DNA of 64,000 nt. Origin: Isoetes taiwanensis (lineage: Eukaryota; Streptophyta; Lycopodiopsida; Isoetales; Isoetaceae). The translations under genes and the position numbers were made by a program. Under the pieces are notes generated by a model. It had not been told where the DNA came from. It saw nothing but the letters and a program-made list of their open reading frames with translations, and ran no database searches. Below, piece by piece: positions 23,463-36,600 of the stretch; the first letter of the stretch is position 1, and each line of letters begins with the position of its first letter. The stretch lies in the NCBI GenBank assembly GCA_021234155.1, contig JAJEKV010000161.1, positions 401,316 through 465,315 of the forward strand, written 5' to 3'.

Positions 23463-23809
23463 CATACGTACATGACTTGTATAATCGTACTTCATGCAGA
23501 ATACACCATGGTTTTTTTATGTGGCGCATGTATTTTTGTTTGGGTCAAACTTCCTAGGTATGACTTGCAAAGGACTTGGAATAGGCGGCCAAGATTGCAC
23601 GAGAGAGCATCTTGACTTCATAACCCCTTCTTTCTTTTAAACCACACAATCCAACGGCCCAGAAGCTATAATACACATAGAAGCTATAATAAAATAAAAG
23701 GCGTATAATAGAACATGCAGCACTGAATTTATGTGCAAGCCTCTTACCTCTAGTCATTTGAATACTGTGGAGATGAGGAACCTTGACATGTCTATTTAAG
23801 AAGAACGTC

Positions 23810-24275
23810 CGGAGCATTTTCTTCAGACTGCCGGAGCTTTCTTCAACAGACGGGCAATACCCTCCGGTAGAAGGAAATCTTGAGCGGCAGGTCCATCCCG
23901 CAGCCTGGAGGAGGCACGAAAACTGCACAAAAGCTGAAGATCGATCTATCCCAGCTCTTCATGAATTTTGGTGAATTTTGGTCTGTTCTTTTGCTCGAAA
24001 TTTTTCTATATCTCGCCGTTCCTACGCTCGATCTATAACAGCATCACAATTTTTTCTCTTAACTTTCGTTTCTGATCTGCACGAAAATCTCCTCCTTGCT
24101 TCCGTTCCAGAGAAGCTTCAAGTCCCTGCTTCCGTTCTGGAGAAATCCCCTGCTCCAGAGTTAATAAGATTTCTAAGTGGAACACTGCAGGAAATTATTA
24201 CCGGCAGTAATGATTCTACCGATGGGAGAATGCTCCATGTCAGCATATAAATTGCCCATAGTGGAATCCCAGCCT
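23810..24275 (+). repeat. Dispersed ~450-bp repeat, copy 2
   Basis: Diverged copy of 88-540 in the same orientation. It lies immediately upstream of the cluster of plus-strand gene fragments. Confidence 0.75.
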
Positions 24276-24370
24276 TAGTAACAGCTAAATCCTTAGTAAT
24301 AGCTTAGTAATACCTAATCCTTAGTAATATCTTAGTAATACCTAATCCTTAGTAATCCATAGTAATAGCT
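24276..24370. repeat. Short tandem repeats 'ccttagtaata'
   Basis: Irregular tandem copies of 'taatccttagtaatagctta'-like units follow the dispersed repeat directly. Confidence 0.7.
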
Positions 24371-24793
24371 TAGCCACAAAATACTAAAGGCGGCATTAAA
24401 TAATTAGTTGCGTCGTAAATACTCTAACAATAAATGCACTAATACCCTATAAATACCCGAGTAGTATTTTATAGATAATGTGCTTTATTTTTTGATATTA
24501 AAAAAAATTATTAAAAAACACCAACACCTAATATTGTGATTTTTGCTTTTGAAATTAGAGAAGAATAAACAATGCCGCCAGCCATAGCAGAGGCAGAGTT
24601 CCGGCAGCCTTGCCACTTTCTCCCAGAGCTTTTCTCCGTATTTGAGAGTTTTTCATCAGAGAGTTTTTTCCGCATTTAGTTGCTATGCTCATCATTTTAC
24701 AAATCAACATTTGGTTTGTCCATCATTGTTGCAGCGTTTTGCCTCTTGCATTTGCCATTTCCTGAGAACTAGAGAGAAAAGAACTTGCTTCAA

Positions 24794-26092
24794 ATGGCAG
24801 GCCAACAAGTACCAACTCTCTTATTGAGGCAGCTCTTTGAAAAGGAATCCAGCACTTACACCTATTTACTTGCAGATCGATCCTGAGAAGCCTGCTCTGG
24901 TATTGTTTCCCCCAATTGCATTAGACGCTCATGATTTAGACACTTTTGAATTGAGTATTTACTTCTCAGTATTTTGAATTTGCAGCTGATTGACCCGGTT
25001 GACAAGACGGTAGATAGAAACTTGAGTCTAATCAAAGAGCTTGGACTGACGCTAAAGTATGCATTGCGCACACATGTCCATGCAGATCACGTGACTGGAA
25101 CAGGGCTTCTGAAGGTGGTGTAATTGGCTTGTCTAATTCTGTTTCTTTAGAATTTAATGTAGAGAGATGACATATACGTCTTTATTCTCTCCATGTGCAA
25201 TTGCATAATGAAAACTTGAGTGTACATCAATACCTTTGTTAGAGATGGGACTCGATTCATGAATAGCAGAAAGGACATAATTTGTAGGAACTTATAGAGG
25301 AGCTATATTACATTCTTGCAGATGAAATTGCCTGGGACAAAATCAATATTGTCAAAAGCAAGTGGTGGAAAGGCATGTGTGCATGTGAAGCCATTTGAAA
25401 AGATCAAATTCGGGAATTTGACGTTAGAGGTGACATTTCCCATGCATTTTAGTTTTTGGGGATTCAATTTTGTGATAGCTGCATGCTCAGATGACACATA
25501 ACTCTATGTTTTAACAGGTCCGTCCGCCATACAAAGGCCACACAAAGGGATGTGTAACGTATGTCACAGGAGACGGGCCTGGTCAGCCATCACCAAGAAT
25601 GGCTTTCATTGGAGATGCTCTTCTAATTCGTGGTTGCGGTCGTACTGATTTTCAGGAAAGATCTGACATTGATCTTATGATGGCTAAGCACTCCCATTTC
25701 AATAATGGATAGGGCTAATGGATAAACATCATGCTGAGTGCAGGGAGGGGATGCAAGAGAGCTCTACAGGTCTGTACATTCACAAGTAAGGCCCTCTTCA
25801 ATACCTTATATCTAGTGTGACTTTCAGGTCCACTAACAGAAAACTCATCAGATACTGTCACTTCCAAAAGACACCCTATTGTATCCAGCACACGACTACA
25901 AAGGCCATATGGTGAGTAAAACTATTACGTGTTATGATTGACCATGAAATTAAGGTTTATAAGTCAAAAGGATTGATTGGATGCTTCACATGCTGACACC
26001 TTATCTTCTGTTTGGTTAAAATCTGATTTGGTATGTAGGTGACTACTGTCGGTGAAGAGCTGGCCTACAACACTCGGCTCACAAAAAATGAG
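24794..26092 (+). pseudogene. ETHE1-type persulfide dioxygenase, broken copy
   Basis: ETHE1 oxidises glutathione persulfide in mitochondria. Exons at about 24794-24899, 24986-25114, 25322-25429, 25518-25654, 25744-25785, 25852-25911 and 26039-26092 match the plant protein in order. They carry RQLFEKESSTYTYLLAD, the metal-binding [46 protein letters not shown] and TVGEEL.YNTRLTK. Damage: a 2-nt loss near 24879 shifts the frame after YLLAD; the donor after 'TDFQ' reads GA instead of GT; the phase at 25785 is wrong by one base; and the last exon is absent. The introns are retained, so this is a DNA-level duplicate. Confidence 0.88.
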
Positions 26093-26156
26093 GTTTGTTT
26101 GCTCGCTTATACATGTCAATTTTAGGTACTGCATCTAAGGCTTAAGCACTCTATTA

Positions 26157-26674
26157 ACTATGCCAATTGCTTCATCTTTGCGGATACATGCAAAATTAGG
26201 TACTGCATTTGCATTTGGCAAGGGAACCATAAACATCGGCGAGCTTGATCTTCAACAGGTTAGTGCATTCCAAGTGATGTGGAAAAGCTTTGAAGGGGGT
26301 TCACATGGACAGGGAGCAAGATTGCATGTTAGCATCACGGAAGGATTTCATTGTATATGATACTATTCACGGCCAAACTCCGTAATCAATCCAGGAAAAG
26401 CTGTTGCTTTAAGGCATTCAGCAGTAGCAAACCCAGTGGATTTTTAATTAGTTTGGAGCAGCCAAGGTTGGGATGCGAAACAAAGCAGCCCTGGTTTTTG
26501 CTGGCTGCCTGTTGTCCCCCAAGGTTAAAGCCCTTTGGGATACCTTGTTACGCAAACACAAGATAAGCCTGACCCTGACCATGTATTAGTCTGTGCTAGA
26601 AATGATCTTACTGCTCAGGCTGTTCTTGACCAACCCATCTGGTCTACAGACAGCGACAAATTGCCCTTCTAGTC
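26157..26674 (+). pseudogene. Vps62/DUF946-family fragment, broken
   Basis: One frame reads AFAFGKGTINIGELDLQQVS..MWKSFEGG, ALRHSAVANPVDF, LVWSSQGWDA, FCWLPVVPQG and YLVTQTQDKPDPDHVLVCAR. This follows the order of the plant Vps62/DUF946 proteins (for example 'DYTLVWSS', 'WLPVPPDGYKA.GH.VT'). At least three in-frame stops and a disrupted stretch around 26357-26390 interrupt it. The N-terminus and C-terminal half are absent. It directly follows the ETHE1 fragment on the same strand, although these are normally unrelated genes. Confidence 0.75.
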
Positions 26675-27032
26675 TTGGATCCTCAAACACCATAATATTG
26701 GCACTACAGGATCTTGGTAAGAAACTTACTGGCGAAATGCACAATAAGAAATAGGGTTCGCTGAACAGTGGGAATGTTGGCATCCTCTGATTGTATAGGG
26801 TGTTAAGTACAGTTATTATCAAGCATGATGTAGTGCACCGTATCTAGTGACTTCCCTGATTATTGGTAGTAGTGACTTCCCCTGATTATTGATAGTAGTG
26901 ATAGTAGTAGTGACAATGCGTTGTGTGGCTTTACCAATCCTTCGATTGCCTTCATGTAGGACACATAAAATGAAAGTCAATAGCTTATGTGCAAAAACAT
27001 GCTGTTTGATTATGCTTTATGATGTTTCATAG
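26675..27032. other. Spacer between gene fragments
   Basis: Short repeats 'gattattggtagtagtgacttccc' occur in variants near 26860-26910. No gene is seen. Confidence 0.4.
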
Positions 27033-29516
27033 CCGATGCATCGCGATTGCATGGGTACCCATAGTGAAGGCCTCTTTGCAGTTACTCATGTAGATGGTAA
27101 TCTTTATTTTTATGATAAGGTACCCACTGAAGTGATTTCTGTCAATGTAAGGCCATGCATCACTGGCTTTAGGTGTAGCATGTCTAAGGTATTAAAATTA
27201 TGAGGATTGTGAGCGTTAACAATTGTACGGCATGCACTAGTTACAGGGCGTGCAATTCTGTCTATAACTAGAAGGATTAAGTGGGAGCTTGTATTCGTAA
27301 GTGTAAAAGAAGCGCATATCATGCTTAACACAAAATTATCTAGAAGAATATGTCTCCTCTTCATATCTTGTTGTTTGTCCCTTTTTGTTAGTGTCCAAGA
27401 AGCATTTGGAGTTTGTTCTCCACTCTCCCGTTGTGTGTCCATTGCAGATTAGTAAGGATTTGATATGGATAAGTTGTATGATGTATTACAATTTTTTTCA
27501 GAGCAAAGATGCAAGTGGAGATGTTTCCTTTCCACCTGTCAAAAAGCATTCTCAGTTTAGAGTAGCACATGCACGATCGAGTAAGGTGAGTTCCATGGTT
27601 CCTTCTAGGTTTGCCAAATATTTTGTTCAAAAAATGAGTTGTTTGTGGCTTACTTACTTGACAGAGCAACCCAATTGGAAGATGGCACATATGCCAGGGG
27701 TCCATTAATGGCCTTGCGTTTTCTGCAGACGGGGCTTTCTTGGCTACAATTAGGAGAGATGGTATGCATTCTCGTTCAATTGTTTGTAAGGAACCACCAT
27801 CTTTTATCATCTAAGGATATATACATGCAGGCTATTTGAGAATATTTGATTGTGCCAAGGAGCACATGGTTTGTGGGGGCAAAAGATACTTCGGTGCCTT
27901 ACTTTGTTGTGCATGGAGATATCTACATCTGTATAGCATTTCTTTCATGTGCCTGTCGTGAAGTTTTGTTACGTGTTCACCATGCATGTTTCTATAGTTG
28001 AAGAGCTTTTTGAGCATAAGCTTGGAAACCAGAGTCCTAGCTGCTGTGTTAAACACCACTGTTGCCTTAGCTATTATTGTGTTAAAATGAAGATAAGAAC
28101 ATATCCTGAAGCCATTCTTGTTATATTTTGTTGCAAAATTTAGATGAATGGAGTTCTGCTAAAATAACCTGAGGTTACGCAAGCATTGAGCAATTGAAAA
28201 TTGATAGCCAATTTTACTTGAGGAAGTATGGCAACTTATTAAAGATTATCAGGCTCGTTTGATCTACCTTCAGGCATTTTAGCTCAATTTTGCACCCTTT
28301 GACTTTGAGTACTTCATGAAAAGAAGAATTCTTATCTTGAAACCTACTGTTGAAGTTTTCTTAGTTTTCTCAATGATTAAAATCCTACACCTTTTTTCTT
28401 GCCAAAATTGTGTTCGTAAATAATTCTTAAAATTCTCTTATCATTTTGTCCTGCACCAAACCTTTACTCACCATGATATGTTAACTTTCTCCCCCATGTT
28501 GTTGTCATCTGCAGCTTTTTAAATAGGGAAGTTATTTGCGAAATGCCATTCACATAGGATTATATTAATGAGTATCAATGTGCAGCCGCAAGCGTATTAA
28601 GCGCATCTGATTGATAGGGTATGTTGTTTGTCATTTATATTTCTCAGTTCAGATGGGAAGTACGTTTTAACAGGAGGAGAAGATGGTTTGGTGCAAGTAT
28701 GGAGTATGTAAGACCACGCTGTTTTTGCTTGGGGTGAGGGACATAATTCCTGGGTGAGTTTCCATCAGAAGCTATGTGGTAGGGCTTAGGCAATTTTGCC
28801 ATGAGAAAACCTTGGATGCCTGAAAAATCATATTGCATCTCTCTCCTATAATGTATAGGAGTTAAAACAGATCCCTTCAACTGTTGTCACTGGTTAGTCA
28901 AGTTGCATTTGCTTCATATTGGATTTCATCTGGTGCAGCTGCTGAAACAAGATATCGATTTGGATCAGTGGGTCAGGTATACTATTGCTAAACCTGAAAT
29001 CTTGCCAGTCAGATTGAAGCCATCTATTTGCATCAAGTTTTCTCCAGCTGAATAACCATTGAATATCTTAATTTAAATGCATAATAAAGTTGGATGTCTC
29101 CCTATTAGGTTATGGTTATAATAATCAGGATACGCAACTGCTTCCTTGGGATTTAGCAATAGACGATGTGGTTGTGACACTCAGAAGATTAGCTCCATCT
29201 GGCTCATCTCCATCATATAGTGGAAGTAGTAATGGGCAAGCAACAAAGGCTGATGGTTCATATTCAACAGGTGTTCTTCAAGCAGCTCAGGAAAGAGGTC
29301 CCAAAATTGGCACCTTTAATCTAACAGTGGGTGCATCCAGAGCCTCTTTTTGGACTTGCTTTTACCCGTGATTCATTAATGACGGCTTGTCATGAAGGGC
29401 ATATTAAAATCTGGGATAGGTCAGTTCCTGGTGATTTCTCCGTTGGCAGTGCAGAGAATTTCGTTGGAAGTCTGAAGGATAGACAACAATCAAAAAGTAG
29501 CAATCACAAACAGTAA
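27033..29516 (+). pseudogene. WDR20-like WD40-repeat protein, broken copy
   Basis: Exons at about 27033-27119, 27502-27585, 27665-27761, 27831-27918, 28648-28753, 28893-28976 and 29129-29516 follow plant WDR20/CreC-like proteins. They carry VTHVDGNLYFYDK, FRVAHARSSK, NPIGRWHICQGSINGLAFS, GYLRIFDCAKEHMVCGGK, GKYVLTGGEDGLVQVWSM, FAWGEGHNSW, YRFGSVGQ and GHIKIWDR. The human homologue is a scaffold for USP12/USP46. Damage: a frameshift after CIAIAWVP in the first exon; a donor reading AT after 27918; nonsense TAA at 28709-28711 where the family has Glu; a lost acceptor before 28893; and a frameshift near 29328. Introns are retained and the 5' exons are missing. Confidence 0.88.
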
Positions 29517-31686
29517 GGACGTGTTAGCATTATCCTCTTTGGGCCAGTGCCCCAGCCAGTGGCTTTAAACTTTAAATGTGTTGTACATTCAACATCTGCT
29601 ACAGTCCAACTTGGTGGCCATTCCTATTCTATCAGCAATAATGCTAATCTTCCACAGCTGACTTCGTCAAATTGGGTGTTGAATTTGAGGAAATGTATCA
29701 ATGTTTTTGACCTGAGAGGAAGTTATATGCTATTATCTGACCAATGTTGCCATAATAGGTCCTTCCAGAGGTTCAACTCAAGTTGGTGAGGGCTGTGTAC
29801 TTATGAAAATTTTGACATCATGCTATGCCATGGTTTTCTCTAAGTTGGGCCATGCACAGGTGTTGGTGTTTTGTAAATATGAGGAATAAGTGTAAAAGTA
29901 CGTGGAAGCAGTGCATCTGCTAATTTTCTAATATTCTAACTATAGATCTCACTGAATGCAACATGTAGTTGAGGCGACGACTCTTTTAACTCAAAGCCTT
30001 GTAGTCCCAGAACTTTTCTTTAGTTGCAGAGTTGCCCAAACATCAATGCTCAAATTATTGAAGGCACGATGCCATCTTACTAATTAAACTTGCATTATTG
30101 TTGTAGAGAGTTCCCTTTCACCATGGAATGGCGTTGTAGTTTATTGGCGTAATCACCTTAGGACAGCATCATGGATATCTCTAACAATATTAATATTATG
30201 TTGTTGGTTTGGTTGGTCAAAACTGATCAGAAGTCCAGGTGGCAAGCTAAAAATAGCAGCAAAAAAGTCCATGTGGTACGTGACAAAGGACACATGTACA
30301 TATACTTCTTCGGTGCACGCCGCAAGACACATGTACATCTACTTCCTGGGTGCAGCTCTGGCGTGCAGATAGTTCTAGTGGCTAAGATTAGAGAGTGCTT
30401 GAGCAACGGTTGGTGAGAATAATCACTCAACAAAATGGTGTTGTACTGCTCATCTTTGATCTTGTCTATGCAACCAACGACAGAAAATGAGTCTGGGGAG
30501 ATAGAGAAAAGGGACTACTTTGCCCATCATGATAGAGCTCATTTCGCCGATCATAATATAGAGCTGGATATTCTATGGCCGAGGATGTCCACCAAATGAC
30601 GTTAGGAGTTGTCAATTTGTGGAAGACTTGCCACAGGGTTTGCTTTAAACACAAAATTTCAAGGGAAACATTTGCCTAGAAGCAGAAACAGAGGCGAGAC
30701 CTACTGGGTTGCTTACATGCGCAAAAAGAGAGAAGCTAAACTCGTATTCCATGATAAAGCTAAAATCAGGAATTGCACACCAGCTTCGAATAACAAATAG
30801 AGTGTGGTGCAAACATCTGCCAGTTGAGGGCAAAGCACTCAATTGAACCTTGCATAAGAAACTGCTATTAAGTGACTAGCTATTGCTGGGATGAAATCTT
30901 CTAATGTTTGAATTAAGCTGATTGATCATTGTTCAATAAACTCTAGTAATAAGACTTACTATTTGTGCTTGCTTTGTCAGGATGCATTCAAGGTCATAAT
31001 GGACAGTGAGTAATTCTACTCTTGTGCATAGCAATAGTGTGATGACATTCTTTTTGACAGTTGATCTCACATATTTGAATCTGCCTTATGCATAATTGAT
31101 GAATATAGTTAGTGGAATCCAAGATGATGCAGCCCGATTTTGAGGTTGAGATGATGTAATATATTTTTGTCCCAAAACCAAATTCTGTTATATATATTTG
31201 GTAAACCTGTGGCTAAAGATTTGTTCAATAAAATCACCTTTTTCTTTTTGATCAAGTGTTGTGAATTTTTTTTCGTTCATCCTTTTATGCCATGGACGTT
31301 TCCTGATTGGACTACTTTATGCAATTGTATGAAGGCCATGTGTAAGAGATATTGAGTAGCAACTTAGGCAATAAACATGAACTGGAGCGGACCTCGAATT
31401 GTTACAGAAGCTTCCTACTTTCAGTCCTTTCAAGACTGCAGAATAGCTAGTGAGAAGTAACCACGTTTCATGCTAATGTATTTACAAAAAAGGAATGGTC
31501 CATATAATCTAAGGGTAAGTAAGATAAATAGTCCAATGTGAGTTTTCCACAAGAGGATACTGAATTTTTTTTCCGAGATTTTCGGGCAATGAATGAAGCT
31601 GGAAAATGTAATCAAGCCGTCATAAACTTTGACATAAGGAGGATTTTGACATAAAGGGAATGGTCGTAAACTTTGGCATAAGGAGG
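29517..31686. other. Stretch without recognisable genes
   Basis: Only a ~33-bp tandem duplication ('acacatgtacatMtacttc') at 30288-30352 stands out. The frames here lack familiar domains. Confidence 0.4.
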
Positions 31687-32680
31687 ATTTTTTTTTTTTT
31701 TTAAGGATTTTAATAAGAACCAAGGTACACGCAGCGCGAAATAAGGGACCACTTGCCGAAGCAAACATGCTGGGGCAATGCACCCAAACCACACCGACTA
31801 AAGCCTAACCTCCCTTACGGGATGAACATACCATAACTATCCACAATGAAATTGTCCTTTCCCAAATAGCTGCCTTAACCTGTTCTTTCCGAGAGCACGC
31901 TTGATAGGAGAGGTATAGTTTATATCTCAGCTGCGGATCCAATGCACCAGGTTGGGACTCCTCGTTCCTGAAAACTTTCATGCGCCGTCTCTTCCATATC
32001 AGCCACACTAGCCACGCCTTACACAAAAGTTTCTTAGCTGGGGACCACATAGGAGGATAAATCCCTAAAAGGACCTCTTGACTACGGAGAGAGGTGTGGA
32101 ATAAACCTTGGACCCAGTGCCATGTAGGCTGAATCTCCGCACACAAAGACATACAGTGTTCCAAGGTCTCAGGACAGCTGCCACACATAGGGCATAATTC
32201 ACTGATAAAAGGTCGTATCCTGTGAACCCAGGTGTTCACTATTAATGAACGGTGCACTATCTGCCAGAGTAACGTACGAGTCTTCGGAGGTGAAATTGGG
32301 TTCCACACCCATTTCCAGATGTTGCCCCAATCGTCGCCTGGGACCCGCATAGCCCATCCATCCAAGGGAGGCAGTTCATCTTGAATGGCCAGAAGCTCAT
32401 AGCATGACTTGACAAAGTTTGAGGGGTCAATCTTCGGATGACAACGCCACACTCGTCCTGTCGTTTGGGGAGGGTCTAACGGTAGCGTATTTGCCACACG
32501 GGCCCAGATAGCGCGATCATGCTCCTTAAGCCGAAACCTGTCTCAGAATATTTGCCAGGAGGCCAACTGACCCTCAAAGTACCAGTCCTCCACCGAACTC
32601 ACCCCCTGTTGTGACCATCTACACTGCACCCGAGGATCCACACTTGAGGCCAAGACAGGTGATGGTTCTCTCAGGGTTTT
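31687..32680 (-). pseudogene. L1-type LINE 3' fragment (zf-RVT region)
   Basis: Frame 32497-31805 carries the zinc-binding reverse-transcriptase tail of plant L1 ORF2: WNPISPPKTRTLLWQIVHR, the finger CPMCGSCPETLEHCMSLC, and KAWLVWLIWKRRRMKVFRN. The same frame continues upstream (WSQQGVSSVEDWYFEGQLAS) past an in-frame TGA at 32540-32542 to about 32680. A 15-T run at 31688-31702 is the poly(A) tail on the minus strand. The copy is strongly 5'-truncated, as is typical of LINEs. Confidence 0.82.
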
Positions 32681-32971
32681 AAAAATTTTGGAGATCTCAA
32701 GCAAAATAATAGGTGGATTTGTTGGACAACTCTTAGAAGAGTCATTTCTGGTACCTCGACTGACAGGAATATTTTCAGATCTATCAAGCATTATTTTGAA
32801 ACTATTGATCAAAATGTGGACTTTGCTGGTATTGATTGGAATTGTAACCAGAAGAGGGTTTACAAAGTTTCTCTCATTTACAAAGCTTTGACAAACTCTG
32901 ATAATGCCTCAAAGGCCAAAATACTTTGGAACTTAAATGATTCTGTGGAGAAGCAACTTCATAAAAACTAG
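32663..32971 (+). pseudogene. Open remnant, possibly LINE-derived
   Basis: 102 open codons, including RWICWTTLRRVISG, IDWNCNQKRVYKVSLIYKAL and KAKILWNLN, which resemble the spacer before the zf-RVT domain in plant LINEs. It abuts and slightly overlaps the minus-strand LINE fragment. The assignment is weak. Confidence 0.3.
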
Positions 32972-35570
32972 TTATGGTGCCCGGCGTTCCCGGGCTTTAC
33001 TACAATCTGAAAGGGTGATTGTTTTGCATGTACTGTGTTGATTTCTTGTGTAATTCAAATGCCAGAGAAGAAGCCTTTGGCTACATGGTGGAATGTATCA
33101 TGATATAAAATAGATAGAAATGTCAAGAAGAGTCTCCTAGCATACTCCATCCTTTGGTTGAGGCCTTGATTAAGTATACAAATCTAACATTATAACACAA
33201 TAAGAATGATATTCTATTCATTGTAAGTTGAAAATATGATTGGTATGTCTATTAGTTATTATGTATTTGTGTTTTACATTAATGATAAAGGTGTGAACTT
33301 TTGTTTGTGATGCATAACATGCTATATAGTTTGAAATGAAGCTTAGAATAGTCTTATTTGTTGGGTTAATTTGGATAGGAACACAATTATGAGGCATAAA
33401 CCATTGTGTTTGTTCTTCCTTAGATTTTGCAAGAGAACATCGCAAACTATTCTCATTTCCTTGCTAACATGGAGGAGAACTATTGTTTGTCATACGTACC
33501 TTGTTCATCTGAGTAATTACGAACAATGGTCTAAAAGTAAAACTATTTTCACAATATACCATGCTTGTGCATTGTAGCAATGTTTTTTGTTGACTGAGTG
33601 CATAACAACGAAGTTGGAAGAAAGCACTGAATTTGGATAGACCTTGGTCATCTAGAGAATTGAAAATTGATCATGTTTAAAATCTCTGAATTTGAAATTT
33701 GATAGCTGCATTGGTACTCATGGCGAGACACGATTGTGCTAGGAATAAAGCATATGGTAACTACAACATTGTTGAGTAGGTTGCACTACTGAAACAACAA
33801 AAAACATCAATAGCTTTTGGAGCTAGCTTGGGGCCTCAGTCTATTGCGATTGAATCACCGAAGGCCAAAGTGTTAAAAAAAAAAAAGGGCGAGGCAGGGG
33901 GGGAGGGGATAGATGAAGTCGATATACGGTATAAAATATTAGGTTTGCCAACTTTTATTAATAAGCTAGTTACACATATATGGGAATCAATGTTTGGTTC
34001 ATATGCTTTTAGCTAGCGATGTGTAGTGGTCCTTCATTGTAGGTTTTGATAAGTTTTAACATTTTTGCTCCTAATCTTTATGGACGTAATACATTAAACT
34101 AAATGCAGTTTCTCCCAAGGAAGAGCATGTTACTTTCTTGTCACAAATCCGGACTTTGGTTATGTGTACTGATATTTGAATAATCTATATTCAATAGAAA
34201 GATAGTATTTTAATGGAAGGTCCACTTTTACTACAATTGATTGTCTTATTTTAAATTGTCTTATTTTAAATGGAATGTTGGACATCATATACACAACAAT
34301 TTGAAGGGAATATAGGTTTTGTGGATTATGTAAACACTGAAATTTGTTGTCATCTATTATCAATGATACTATAGCAGCAAGAACAATTATTTTGTGATAT
34401 TGTAACAATATTGATTCTCGTCCATGACGTCTCATACAAATGACCAGCAAATATTCACCATCTCTTAAGTTGACGTTGTTGGACAATAAGCACAAACTTG
34501 AGAATTTTCATAACTCTTAACATTTGCATAGGTGGATGCAGCATTGAAAGAAATACTCGATCTTTGAGAATGAACCATGTTGTCAAATAGCAATTTCCAT
34601 CACACTATTTGGCATCATCATTGTCAAATATAGGACAAAAACATTACTTGGAAGGAACTATTCCTGTGTGGATCACAAATTTGTAAAACATGCTACTCAT
34701 TAATAATTGAAGGTATTGCAAATTATTCAAGCATAAAGAGTAGCACATGTCACCAACTTAAGATACAAATTGAATCTATGCAAGGTTTTTTGGTATATGT
34801 AGCAAATGAGAATGCAAATGTTACAACATGCCTCAACATGTGATAATAAAGATAACCCCAACATGAGAACTTGCTTCTATAACTACTATAAAACATATAA
34901 CCTCTATATATGCAACAAATCGAGAACTTTTCTGGCTTCACACTGAAAATAGTTGCAAGAATATTGATTTACAAAACTACTTAAATGATGGGCGATCTGC
35001 TGGAACAACTGGATGAAGGCCTATGTGAACCTTTTTAATGTTGAATGTAACAACATGAAATACAGAATATGCAAGGGATGCATGAGGTAAAACTTGGAGC
35101 CAAGCAGCCAATGTAAAAAACTGAAGCTTGCTTGGTTCGTTTTGATTCCATAAATTCATCACGGATACAGTTCAGAAATCAAAAGTATGGCTTCTTGTCA
35201 CCTCTTAGTGCCAAGAGAATAAAAGACCAGTAGATGCATATTTTATTCTGACGGTATACAAAATTATAGTCAAGATGATTACTAAGAAATGACAATGAAT
35301 GCAAAAGCACTATATGTGAAGGATTCAAGGTTATTAAGTTATGAGAGTCTTTAAGATGGAGCTAACATAAATATAAACATATCAAGGTCTCTTTGCTTTA
35401 GCATGAATTTGCAAGGACGCCATGGAAAATGAAAAATAGAAATGAATGGTTGCATGAAATGGCACACGTAAAGGAAAATAGAAAAATAAAGGGTGCACTA
35501 TCTTCTAAAATGAAGTGGCAGCTTGAGAGTGCATGCACTTTCTTTGTGCAAGCACAACAATAGGAGTTCA
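32972..35570. other. AT-rich stretch, no gene seen
   Basis: No domain, RNA gene or element end recognised. An A-run followed by a G-run occurs at 33876-33905. Confidence 0.45.
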
Positions 35571-35589
35571 TCTTACTGGAAAAGGTGCT

Positions 35590-35815
35590 ACTTTAGAACT
35601 TAGCTGACCTGATCAAATTCTCTGTTGTCTCCAAATACTGGAGAAGCTTTCAACTCCAAATCCTTCTTGAGAGACGGACCTAAAAATATGTACATAGATA
35701 ATAATCTATTAAATTAAGCGAAGCATTCATTTTACCTTACTTGCAGTATGACAGAACTGGTCTTTTATCTCCCATATATCAAAGTACCCTAAATAGATTT
35801 GTAGGTGGCCAATAG
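35590..35815 (+). repeat. Repeat shared with 46995-47215
   Basis: Diverged direct copy: both contain 'tgacctgatcaRattctct', 'ccaaatactggagaag' and 'aactggtctttt'. The two copies bracket candidate element 1 at a distance, so they may mark a larger duplication rather than the element itself. Confidence 0.6.
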
Positions 35816-36282
35816 TTTTCATTTGTGGTACAACAAGTTCTGCCTCTGCAAATTCTGCCTATGGCATTTTCTCTGTGATAAACTCAACTTGCAAATAGGA
35901 GCATGAAGCAAAATCATCATGCACATCTTGTCCATCCAAGCAATTGCATTCATTTGACCACAGACTCATTTCATTTGCAAAATCAACACCATGAATCACA
36001 TTAGCAATATATAAAGCAAGTGTGTGTTGCAATAGATGTATTTGACCATGGTTTCAAGTCTATCTCACTATAAATAGTATCACATTGTATCTCACTATAA
36101 GTAGTATCACATTGTATGTTGCCAGTGCTCTCACAACAGAAGCAGAAGAACAAACAAACTAATTTGAAATAGACCAATGCACATAAATCTTCTCTATTCA
36201 GCTTCATTGTGGTTTTAAAGGGCAGATTTTTACAGTGTTGAGAATCAATTAACTTTCTTTTCAATATGCCAGGGAAGTTGTG

Positions 36283-36445
36283 GGGGGAAATTTGCCTCCC
36301 AATGCAGATAGCAACAAAGAATTGGTTGGATGGCCTTTTGTAACCAAAAAGGTTGGCATTCATTAGGCATGAAACCCATATTCAAATAAATTGGGAATAT
36401 GTCTTAATTTTTGGAGTGTTTTCATATGGTGCGTTTTTAGTAGCA
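36283..36445 (+). repeat. Inverted copy of 46137-46300
   Basis: A 24-bp perfect inverted match ('attcaaataaattgggaata' plus four bases) sits inside a more diverged match on both sides (36374-36430 against 46150-46206). In translation both read IQINWEYV...YG.FLVA. The homology runs outward past any plausible terminus, so I do not call it a terminal repeat. Confidence 0.5.
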
Positions 36446-36600
36446 TATAAAAATTTACACATTTCACCCAAAAATTATGCAATTGTAATATCATATGATT
36501 CACAAAAAAGCCAATTTGGGCCAAATTTCATATAGTATGCTTTTAGTAGCACATTGAAATTCATACATTTCGCCCCAAAAGTAGGATAGCAAAAGTTCAT
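36446..36600. repeat. ~80-bp diverged tandem duplication
   Basis: 'tttcatatRgt' ... 'ttttagtagca' ... 'acatttcRcccc' occurs twice in direct order (36422-36500 and 36525-36605). Confidence 0.5.

Noticed and set aside
23022-23465. Ordinary tRNA genes at the three B-box matches
   Set aside because: D and anticodon arms are missing and no cloverleaf of normal length can be built, so I describe them only as tRNA-like units.
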